This document shows positions 1-8,638 of a stretch of 64,000 nt of DNA, in pieces. The stretch is taken from NCBI RefSeq assembly GCF_003086295.3, contig NC_092048.1:111244276-111308275 (forward strand), written 5' to 3'. A program made the translations under genes and the position numbers. This stretch comes from Arachis hypogaea (Eukaryota; Streptophyta; Magnoliopsida; Fabales; Fabaceae). Position 1 is the first letter of the stretch. Each line of letters starts with the position of its first letter. Below the pieces are notes generated by a model, which saw only the letters and a list, made by a program, of their open reading frames with translations, did not search any database and was not told where the DNA came from.

Positions 1-65
1 GATCATGCAGCTATTTTATCACAGGAAGCGAACACCTCAAGCTATTTGATAAAAAAAAAAGGGCA

Positions 66-485
66 CACGACGCGCCAGCGTCATTGACACGAACGCGTCA
101 ATCATGTGTGAAAGAACAATGAAAATTAACAGAGAGTTGCACGGGAATGGCACTGGACTCATGCCTTTCGCACAAACAATCCCACGCGAATGCGTGGCCC
201 ACGTGTTCGCGTTGTTTGTGATTTTTGTCATTCACGCGGTCGCGTCACCGACGCGATCACGTGACCTGCAAATTCGACGTAAAAGAGCGTTTTGGGCAGA
301 GAGTTGTGCCAGCTTGGGGCAAGAAGTGTGCTAAACGCACAAATTTGGTCACGCGGACGCGTGATTGACGCGTTCGCGTCAGTTACACATATGGCCATCC
401 ACGCGATCGCGTGTCTGACGCTAACGCGTCATTATGAAGGCTGCGCGACGACGCGATCGCATGGCGTACGCGAACGCGTCGCTTG
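66..485 (+). repeat. GC-rich palindrome array (ACGCGATCGCGT type) in G
   Basis: About 420 bp hold many diverged copies of a palindrome around ACGCG-N2-CGCGT, such as gacgcgatcgcatgg, cacgcgatcgcgtg and acgcgttcgcgtca, in an AT-rich surround. It lies upstream of ORF2, the place taken by CTGGCGTTCAACGCCAG arrays in elements 1, 2, 3, C and D. Open frames across it come from lack of stops in GC-rich repeats and are not taken as genes. Confidence 0.8.
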
Positions 486-699
486 CGCCGTCCAGTTTTC
501 TTTCTCTCTCTCCCAATCCTAATTCTCTCTTATTCTCTTATCCTTTTATTTTTCTTTCATCTTAATATTTGTCTCTTCTATTTTCAGTTCTTATTTGCTT
601 GAGGACAAGCAAACCTTTAAGTTTGGTGTTGACGCTTCGCTTAAGGGTTTTCTGTTTATTCCTATGGCACCAAAAGGGAGGCAAATCATCTTCACTGAG

Positions 700-704
700 G
701 AGCA
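700..704. repeat. Target site duplication of element 1, left copy (GAGCA)
   Basis: The GAGCA just before the LTR start TGATGAGCGG is repeated at 10380-10384 just after the other LTR. A 5-bp duplication is normal for Ty3-gypsy integrases. Confidence 0.95.
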
Positions 705-2444
705 TGATGAGCGGATAATTTATACGCTTTTTGGCATTGTTTTTAGTATGTTTTTAGTAGGATCTAGTTACTTTTAGGGATGTTTTCATTAGTTTTTATG
801 TTAAATTCACATTTCTGGACTTTACTATGAGTTTGTGTGTTTTTCTGTGATTTCAGGTATTTTCTGGCTGAAATTGAGGGACTTGAGCAGAAATCAGATT
901 CAGAGGTTGAAAAAAGGACTGCTGATGCTGTTGGATTCTGACCTCCCTGCACTCAAAGTGAATTTTCTGGAGCTACAGAACTCGAAATGGTGCGCTTCCA
1001 ATTGCGTTGGAAAGTAGACATCCAGGGCTTTCCAGAAATATATAATAGTCCATACTTTGGCCAAGAATTGACGACGTAAACTGGCGTTCAACGCCAGCCT
1101 TCTGCCAAATCTGGCGTCCAGCGCCAGAAAAGGATCCAAAACCAGAGTTGAACGCCCAAACTGGCACAGAAACTGGCGTTCAACTCCACAAATGGCCTCT
1201 GCACGTGCTACACTTAAGCTCAGCCCAAACACACACCAAGTGGGCCCCGGAAGTGGATTTATGCATCAATTACTTACTCATGTAAACCCTAGTGACTAGT
1301 TTATTATAAATAGGACCTTTTACTAATCTTTTTGACCATCTTTGGATTACCTTATGATCCTTTGATCACGTTTTAGGGGGCTGGCCATCTCGGTCATGCC
1401 TGGACCTTCACTTATGTATTTTCATACGGTAGAGTTTCTACACTCCATAGATTAAGGTGTGGAGCTCTACTGTTCCTGAAAGATTAATGCAAAGTACTAC
1501 TATTTTCTATTCAATTCTTCTTATTTCGCTTCTAAGATATCCATTCGCACCCAAGAACGTGATGAAGGTGATGATTATGTGTGACGCTCATCACCATCTC
1601 CCCTATGAACACGTGCCTGACAAACACTTCCGTTCTACATGAAATAAGCTAGAATGAATATCTCTTAGATCTCCTAACCAGAATCTTCGTGGCGTAAGCT
1701 AGAATGATGGCGGCATTCAAGAGAATCCGGAAGGTCTAAACCTTGTCTGTGGTATTCCGAGTAGGATTCAATGATTGAATGACTGTGACGAGCTCCTAAC
1801 TCGCGATTGCAGGGCGTTAGTGACAGACGCAAAAGGATAGTAAATCCTATTCCAGCATGATCGAGAACCGACAGATGAATAGCCGTGCCGTGACAGGGTG
1901 CGTGAGCATATTATTCACTGAAAGGATAAGATGAAGCCATTGACAAGGGTGATGCCTCCAGACGATTAGCCGTGCCGTGACAGGGCATTGGATTATTTTC
2001 CCGTGAGATGACCGAAAGTAGCCATTGACAGTGGTGATATATCACATAAAGCCAGCCATGGAAAGGAGTGAGACTGATTGGGTGAAGATAGCAGGAAAGC
2101 AGAGGTTCAGAGGAACGAAAAGCATCTCCATTCGCTTATCTGAAATTCCTACCAATGAATTACATAAGTATTTCTATCCCTACTCTATTATTTATTATTC
2201 GAAAACACCATTATCACTTTATATCTGCCTGACTGAGATTTACAAGGTAACCATAGCTTGCTTCATACCAACAATCTCCGTGGGATTCGACCCTTACTCA
2301 CGTAAGGTATTACTTGGACGACCCAGTGCACTTGCTGGTTAGTTGTATCGAAGTTGTGACAATTATGAATTAAGATCAGAGCACCAAGCTTTGGAACCAT
2401 TACCAGGATTTGTTCGAGCCTGGAGATCACAATTTCGTGCACCA
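705..2444 (+). repeat. 5' LTR of element 1
   Basis: Runs from TGATGAGCGG to GTGCACCA. In order it holds a 3' splice-site-like tract ending TTTCAGG (about 850-857), a palindrome array of CTGGCGTTCAACGCCAG type (1080-1190), a TATA box, the conserved block CCGTGGGATTCGACCC with hairpin CTTAC-tcac-GTAAG, and the CCAG/CTGG hairpin (2323-2338). It is near-identical to 8639-10379. Short open frames inside the LTR recur in all copies only because the LTRs are homologous. Confidence 0.95.
1305..1312 (+). promoter_or_regulatory. TATA box in the 5' LTR of element 1
   Basis: TATAAATA stands about 600 bp into the LTR, in the context agtttat-TATAAATA-gga, and is conserved in all six LTRs of elements 1, 2 and 3. 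It probably drives the genomic transcript; the start site was not determined. Confidence 0.5.
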
Positions 2445-2450
2445 AGTTTT

Positions 2451-2468
2451 TGGCGCCGTTGCCGGGGA
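2451..2468 (+). other. Primer-binding site complementary to tRNA-Asp
   Basis: TGGCGCCGTTGCCGGGGA, 6 bp after the LTR end, is the complement of the 3' end of plant tRNA-Asp(GTC) including CCA (TCCCCGGCAACGGCGCCA). Athila-type elements use this primer. Confidence 0.9.
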
Positions 2469-4248
2469 TTGTTCGAGTTTGGACAACTGACGGTTCATCT
2501 TGTTGCTCAGATTAGGTAATTTTCTTTTTGTTTTATTTTCAAAAATTTTTCAAAAATCTTTCAAAATTTTCTCCTTTGTTTTCGAAAAAAAAAATGTTTT
2601 CAAAAATAAATTATTCTATGGCTTCAGAATTTTTAAGAATGAATTCTAGTGTTTCATGAAGCATGTTGAAGCCTGGCTGGCTGTAAAGCCATGTCTCAAT
2701 CCTTATACTCAAGAGAAGAGCTTCTTTATCTTTCTTAGCCAATTGGCTGTTGAATGTAAGGAATGTCAGGCGTGTCATGTCTGAGTTACATACTAAAGCT
2801 TGGCTGGCTATTAAGCCATGCCTGACCCTTTGATTGGAGCTTTAGATCATAAGATTCCTGGAATTCATGTTGAAAATTTTGGAATCCTTATTTTTTCTTT
2901 TTCATATAATTTTTCGAAAAATATAAAATAAAAATCCAAAAAAATTTAGAAAATCATAAAAATCAAAAATATTTTTGTGCTCTTGTTTGAGTCTCGAGTC
3001 ATATCATAAGTTTGGTGTCAATTGCATGTGTATCTTGCATTTTTCGAAAATTTCATGCATTCATGGTGTTCTTCATGATCTTCAAGTTGTTCTTGGTAAG
3101 TCTTCTTGTTTGATCTTGATGATTTTTTGTTTTGTGTCTTTTCATGTTTATCATATGCATTCTTGAATTCTTAGTGCGTAAGCATTAAAGAGTTCTAAGT
3201 TTGGTGTCTTGCATGTTTTCTTTGCATTAAAATTTTTTCAAAATTGTGTCTATGATGTTCATCTTGACATTCATGGTGTTCTTGGTGTTCATCTTGACAT
3301 TCATAGCATTCTTGCATGCATTCATTGTTTTGATCTAAAAATTTCATGCATTGCATAATTTTCATGTTTTTCATAAAAATTTCAAAAATAAAAAAAATAT
3401 CTTTCCCTTTTTCTCTCATCAAATTCGAAAATTTGAGTTGACTTTTTCAAAAATTTTTAAAAAAATCAAGTTATTTCTTATGAGTCAAATCAAATTTTCA
3501 ATTTGAAAATCTTATCTTTTTCAAAATCTTTTCTCAAAAATCAAAGCTTTTTCAAAATTCTTAGTTATTTTCGAAAATTAAAAAAATATTTTTCAAAAAT
3601 ATTTTTCTTATTTTTATACCAAATTTTCGAAAATAACATAAACAATTAATGTTTTGATTCAAAAATTTGAAGTTTGTTACTTGCTTGTTAAGAAAGATTC
3701 AAACTTTAAGTTCTAGAATCATATCTTGTGATTTCTTATGGATCAAGTCATTAATTGTGATTTTAAAAATCAAATCTTTTTCAAAACTAATTTCAATCAT
3801 ATCTTTTCAAAAATATCTACTTATCTTATCTTTTTCAAAAAATATCTTCTCAAAATATCTTTTCTAACTTCCTAATTTCTTATCTTTTCAAAATTTGTTT
3901 CAACTAACTAACTAACTTTTTGTTTGTTCCTTAACTTTTTCAAAACTACCTAACTAATTCTCTCTCTCTCATTTTTCGAAAATATCTTCCCCCTTTTTCA
4001 AAATTTCTTTTTAATTTATTAATTATTTTAATTTTTAAATCTTAATTTTCAAAAATTACTAACATTTTTCAAAAACTATTTTCAAAAATCACTAACTCTT
4101 TTTCAAAAATTATTTTCAAAAATTCTCTTCTCTCTCATCTCCTTCTATTTTTTTTTATTTATTCATCTACTAACATCTCTCCCTCATTCAAAAAAAAAAA
4201 AAGATCTCTATTATTATTATTATTTTTCTGTGCCTTCTTCTTTGTCAT
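2469..4248 (+). repeat. Untranslated leader of element 1, AT-rich with TTTTTCAAAA/TTTTCGAAAA repeats
   Basis: About 1.8 kb without a convincing gene. It holds two hairpin repeats (near 2668-2695 and 2796-2826, stems such as TGGCT/AGCCA), two AAGTTTGGTGT copies (3008-3018, 3197-3207), and from about 3360 a long degenerate tract in which TTTTTCAAAA and the palindrome TTTTCGAAAA recur every few dozen bases. Elements 2 and 3 have the same leader. Confidence 0.8.
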
Positions 4249-6490
4249 ATGAGCAGGAGCAAGGACAAGAATATTCTTGTTGAAGCAGATCCAGAACCTG
4301 AAAGGACTCTGAATTACAACTAACCAGTAAGCACCTGTTAGGAATTTTCAAACAAGAAGAGGAGATGGCAGCCGAAAATAATAATAATGCAAGGAGGATG
4401 CTTGGTGACTTTACTGCACCTAATTCCAATTTACATGGAAGAAACATCTCCATTCCTGCCATTGGAGCAAACAAATTTGAGCTGAAACCTCAATTAGTTT
4501 CTCTGATGCAGCAGAACTGCAAGTTTCATGGACTTCCATCTGAAGATCCTTTTCAGTTCTTAACTGAATTCTTACAGATATGTGATACTGTTAAGACTAA
4601 TGGAGTAGATCCTGAAGTCTACAGGCTCATGCTTTTCCCTTTTGCTGTAAGAGACAGAGCTAGATTATGGTTGGATTCTCAACCCAAAGACAGCCTGAAC
4701 TCTTGGGATAAGCTGGTCACGGCTTTCTTAGCCAAGTACTTTCCTCCTCAAAAGCTGAGCAAGCTTAGAGCTGATGTTCAAACCTGCAGACAGAAAGAAG
4801 GTGAATCCCTCTATGAAGCTTGGGAAAGATACAAACAGTTGACCAAAAAGTGTCCTTCTGACATGCTTTCAGAATGGACCATCCTGGATATATTCTATGA
4901 TGGTTTTATCTGAGCTATCAAAGATGTCACTGGACACTTCTGCAGGTGGATCCATTCACCTAAAGAAAACGCCTGCAGAAGCTCAAGAACTCATTGACAT
5001 GGTTGCTAATAACCAGTTCATGTACACTTCTGAAAGGAATCCTGTGAGTAATGGGACGCCTATGAAGAAGGGAGTTCTTGAAGTTGATACTCTGAATGCC
5101 ATATTGGCTCAGAATAAAATATTGACTCAGCAAGTCAATATGATCTCTCAGAGTCTGCATGGAATGCAAGCTGCATCCAACAGTACTCAAGAGGCTTCTT
5201 ATAAAGAAGAAGCTTATGATCCTGAGAACCCTGCAATAGCAGAGGTGAATTACTTAGGTGAACCTTATGGAAACACCTATAACTCAACATGGAGAAATCA
5301 TCCAAATTTCTCATGGAAGGATCAAAAGCATCAACAAGGCTTTAATAATGGTGGAAGAAACAGGTTTAGCAATAGCAAGCCTTTTCCATCATCAACTCAG
5401 CAACAGACAGAGAACTCTGAACAAAATGCTTCTAATTTAGCAAACTCAGTCTCTGATCTATCTAAGGCCACTGTAAGTTTCATGAATGAAACAAAGATCT
5501 TCTATTAGAAATCTGGAAGCACAAGTGGGCCAGCTGAGTAAAAGGATCACTGAAATCCCTCCTAGTACTCTCCCAAGCAATACAGAAGAGAATCCAAAAG
5601 GAGAGTGCAAGGCCATTTACATAAGCGCCATGGCCGAACCTGTGAGGAGAGGAGAGGATGTGAATCCCAAGGAGGAAGACCTCCTGGGACGTCCAGTGGT
5701 CAATAAGGAGCTTCCCTCTGAGGAACCAAAGGACTCTGAGGCTCATCTAGAGACCATAGAGATTCCATTGAACCTCCTTATGCCCTTCATGAGCTCTGAT
5801 GAGTATTCCTCTTCTGAAGAGAATGAGGATGTTACTGAAGAGCAAACTGCCAAGTTTCTTGGTGCAATCATGAAGCTAAATGCCAAATTATTTGGCATTG
5901 ATACTTGGGAAGTTGAACCTCCCTTGTTCATCAATGAACTAAGTGATCTGGATCAACTGACATTGCCTCAGAAGAGACAGGATCTTGGAAAGTTCATAAT
6001 ACCCTGTACCATAGGCACCATGATCTTTAAGGCTCTGTGTGACCTTGGTTCAGGAATAAACCTCATGCCCCTCTCTGTAATAGAGAAACTGGGAATCTAT
6101 GGGGTGCAAGCTGCTAAAATCTCATTAGAGATGGCAGACAGCTCTAGAAAACAGGCTTATGGACAAGTAGAGGACGTATTAGTAAAGGTTGAAGGCCTTT
6201 ACATGCCTGCTGATTTCATAGTCCTGGATACTGGAAAGGAAGAGGATGAATCCATCATCCTAGGAAGACCTTTCCTGGCCACAGCAAGAGCTGTGATTAA
6301 TGTTGACAGAGGTGAAATAATCCTTCAATGGAATGAGGACTCCCTTGTGTTTAAAACTCAAGGATCTCCCTCTGCAACCATGGAGAGGAAGCAGAAAAAG
6401 CTTCTCTCAAGGCAGAGTCAACCAGAGCCCCCACAGTCAAACTCTAAGTTTGGTGTTGGAGAGTCTCAACAAAGCTCTGCACATCTGTGA
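4249..6490 (+). pseudogene. gag-pro: gag-protease of element 1, broken by frameshifts
   Basis: Gag forms the particle; the fused retropepsin would cleave the polyprotein. The family start is the ATG at 4249 (MSRSKDKNILVE), but a deletion of about 20 bp relative to element 3 ends that frame early; reading resumes at an internal ATG (4365). The Gag core (QNCKFHGLPSEDPFQFL, FPFAVRDRARLWLDS, YFPPQKL) reads to about 4905, where an extra T shifts frame. A second shift near 5495 leads to the protease frame: active-site-like DLGSG (about 6050), then ILGRPFLATA (about 6258). No zinc knuckle was seen. The protein ends shortly after NSKFGVG, encoded by an AAGTTTGGTGT copy. Confidence 0.85.
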
Positions 6491-6522
6491 GGCTCCATGA
6501 GAGCCCACTGTCAAGCTATTGA

Positions 6523-6556
6523 CATTAAAGAAGCGCTTGTTGGGAGGCAACCCAAT
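6523..6556 (+). promoter_or_regulatory. Conserved post-gag/pol hairpin motif, element 1
   Basis: AGCGCT (6532-6537) is followed by TTGGG-aggcaa-CCCAA (6540-6555), a stem of five pairs. The same motif stands between the last gag/pol frame and ORF2 in elements 2, 3, C and D, and a related version occurs in E. Role unknown. Confidence 0.7.
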
Positions 6557-6692
6557 GTTTATCTAATTCTTATTTTTATTGTTTTTCATGTTTTCTTAGG
6601 TTCATGATCATGTGGAGTCACAAAATAAACAAAAAATTGAAAACGGAATCAAAAACAGCAGAAGAAAAATCACACCCTGGAGGAGCATCTGT

Positions 6693-6864
6693 CTGGCGTT
6701 CAAACGCCAGAACAGAGCATAGTTCTGGCGCTGAACGCCCAGAATGGGAGCATCCTGGCGCTGAACGCCCAGAACAAGCATGGTTCTGGCGTTCAACGCC
6801 AGAAATGGCATCAAAGGGGCGTTGAACGCCCAAAATGGGCACCAACCTGGCGCTGAACGCCCAG
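6693..6864 (+). repeat. CTGGCGTTCAACGCCAG palindrome array, element 1 interior
   Basis: About six diverged palindromic units separated by 12-20 bp, for example ctggcgttcaaacgccag, ctggcgctgaacgcccag and gggcgttgaacgccc. Both strands show spurious open frames here. The same unit occurs in the LTRs at 1080-1190 and 9015-9122. Confidence 0.9.
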
Positions 6865-6925
6865 AGTTGTGTGCAAGGGCATTTTACATGCCTAAATTGG
6901 TGCAGGGATGTAAATGCCTTGACAC

Positions 6926-6984
6926 CTCAGGATCTGTGGACCCCACAGGATCATCTCAGGATCTGTGGACCCCACAGGATCCCC
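6926..6984 (+). repeat. Tandem GGATCTGTGGACCCCACAGG pair
   Basis: Two copies of a unit with inverted repeat TGTGG-acc-CCACA. Element 3 also has two copies (43785-43836); elements 2 and C have one. Confidence 0.8.
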
Positions 6985-7174
6985 ACCTACCTCATCATCT
7001 CTCTTTCCATTCATGATCATCCCTTCTTTTTTTCCATTTACCACTCACATCCATACACCCACTACCTTCAAAAATTCAACATCTCTCTCCCACCCAATCC
7101 CACCCATATGGCCGAATACACACTCCCATCCATCTCCTCCATATCTTCTTCTTATTCTTCTATTCTTTCTTCTT

Positions 7175-7209
7175 TTGCTCGAGGGCGAGCAACATTCTAA
7201 GTTTGGTGT
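7175..7209 (+). promoter_or_regulatory. GAGG hairpin plus AAGTTTGGTGT before ORF2, element 1
   Basis: TTGCTCGAGGGCGAGCAA (7175-7192) folds into a 7-bp stem with a four-base loop, followed by AAGTTTGGTGT (7199-7209) and about 40 bp later the ORF2 ATG. Against the LTR-proximal copy (8602-8619) one T-A pair is replaced by C-G. Confidence 0.7.
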
Positions 7210-7248
7210 GGTAAAAGCATAGCTTTTTTGTTTTTTCCATAACCATTG

Positions 7249-7540
7249 ATGGCACCTAAGGCCAGAGAAACCTCTAGAAGGAGGAAAGGGAAGACAAAAG
7301 CTTCCATCAAGGGTCTATAGCTCAGTGGTAGAACATTTGACTGCAAATCAAGAGATCCCTGAGATACCTCAGGGGATACATTTTCTTCCACACAATTATT
7401 GGAAGCAACTAAGGGTGGAACATCAAGAGCACTCCATCAACCTTCATGAAATCAGAGAAGATCTAAAAGCAATGAAGGAGGAGCAGCCAAGGCAAGGAAG
7501 AGACATAGAAGAGCTCAAGGACATCACTAAGGTGGATTCA
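7249..7540 (+). pseudogene. ORF2 remnant of element 1 with embedded tRNA-Cys fragment
   Basis: The ATG at 7249 begins MAPKARETSRRRKGKTKAS, matching the N terminus of the complete ORF2 of element 3 (44281). The frame then enters a tRNA-derived insert and stops at 7318-7320. After the insert the sequence resumes with the C-terminal part (gagatccctgagat onward, corresponding to about 45180 in element 3). About 800 bp of coding sequence is missing. The plant-transposon-protein domain is therefore absent. Confidence 0.8.
7311..7359 (+). pseudogene. 5' half of tRNA-Cys(GCA), captured fragment
   Basis: The sequence starts GGGTCTATAGCTCAGTGG and matches plant tRNA-Cys from base 1 through the anticodon arm (anticodon GCA in gactGCAaatc), with three substitutions I can see against the usual sequence. 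D-arm and A-box region are present; T arm, B box and acceptor 3' strand are absent, so it is not a working gene. An orthologous fragment with the same junctions is in element 2 (34199-34247); C carries another at different junctions (20782-20822). Confidence 0.8.
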
Positions 7541-8601
7541 TTCCTTGTTCTTGCTTTCTCTGTTTTTCGTTTTCTATGTTATGTGCTTATCTATGTTTGT
7601 GTCTTCATTACATGATCATTAGTAGTTAGTAATTTTGTCTTAAAATTATAAATGTCCTATGAATCCATCACCTCTCTTAAATGAAAAATGTTTTAATTCA
7701 AAAGAACAAGAAGTACATGAGTTTCGAATTTATCCTTGAACTTAGTTTAATTATATTGATGTGGTGACAATGCTTCTTGTTTTCTGAATGTATGCTTGAA
7801 CAGTGCATATGTCTTTTGAAGTTGTTGTTTAAGAATGTTAAATATGTTGGCTCTTAAAAGAATGATGACTAGGAGACAGGTTATTTGATAATCTGAAAAA
7901 TCATAAAAATGATTCTTGAAGCAAGAAAAAGCAGCAAAGGACAAAGCTTGCAGAAAAAAAAAATAGGCGAAAAAAAAAGAAAGAAAAAGAAAGAAAAAAG
8001 CCAAAAGCTCTTAAAACCAAGAGGCAAGAGCAAAAAGCCAATAAAAAGGATCCCAAGGCTTTGAGCATCAGTGGATAGGAGGGCCTAAAGGAATAAAATC
8101 CTGGTCTAAGCGGCTAAACCAAGCTGTCCCTAACCATGTGCTTGTGGCGTGTAGGTGTCAAGTGAAAACTTGAGACTGAGCGGTTAAAGTCAAGGTCCAA
8201 AGCAAAAACAAAGAGTGTGCTTAAGAACCCTGGACACCTCTAATTGGGGACTCTAGCAAAGCTGAGTCACAATCTGAAAAGGTTCACCCAATTATGTGTC
8301 TGTGGCATTTATGTATCCGGTGGTAATACTGGAAAACAAAGTGCTTAGGGCCACGGCCAAGACTCATAAAGAAGCTATGTTCAAGAATCATCATACTGAA
8401 CTAGGAGAGTCAATAACACTATTCGAAATCTGAAGTTCCTATAGATGCCAATCATTCTGAACCTCAATGGATAAAGTGAGATGCCAAAACTATTCAAGAG
8501 GCAAAAAGCTATAAGTCCCGCTCATATAATTGAAGCTATGTTTCATTGATAGTTTGGAATTTACAGTATATTCTCTTCTTTTTATCCTATTTGATTTTCA
8601 G
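7541..8601 (+). other. Conserved 3' non-coding region, element 1
   Basis: About 1 kb with no supported gene. It contains A-rich runs (about 7950-8000) and a block near 8220-8400 (for example cacctctaattggggact and gtatccggtggtaatactgg) that is nearly unchanged in elements 2, 3, C, D and G. Confidence 0.7.
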
Positions 8602-8638
8602 TTGCTTGGGGACAAGCAACAATTTAAGTTTGGTGTTG
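8602..8638 (+). promoter_or_regulatory. Hairpin and polypurine-tract position of element 1
   Basis: TTGCTTGGGGACAAGCAA (7-bp stem) then AAGTTTGGTGTTG directly abuts the 3' LTR. This is where plus-strand priming must occur, yet the stretch is interrupted by T residues and is not a good purine run. Confidence 0.65.

Noticed and set aside
66..485. CRISPR-like array of direct repeats
   Set aside because: Units are diverged palindromes with irregular spacing in a eukaryotic retrotransposon; no spacers or cas genes.
705..725. LTR start TGATGAGCGGATAATTTA resembles the lac operator core GAGCGGATAA
   Set aside because: The similarity is about ten bases, occurs at every LTR of the family with TG termini and target duplications, and the DNA is a plant retrotransposon. 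Coincidence.
2025..2342. Open frame of about 100 codons in LTRs, repeated at 9960-10256
   Set aside because: Repetition follows from LTR identity; frames differ in length and other LTR copies lack them; no domain is visible.
4220..4474. Antisense frames over gag (also 5480-5746, 36443-36673, 42114-42419)
   Set aside because: They mirror the conserved gag-protease coding strand and have no motifs of their own.
6604..6845. Open frames on both strands over the palindrome arrays
   Set aside because: GC-rich repeats lack stops in all frames; the translations are just repeat units (for example GAERPE, LNAQ).
7311..7359. Functional tRNA-Cys gene
   Set aside because: Only the 5' half is present; T arm, B box and acceptor complement are missing.
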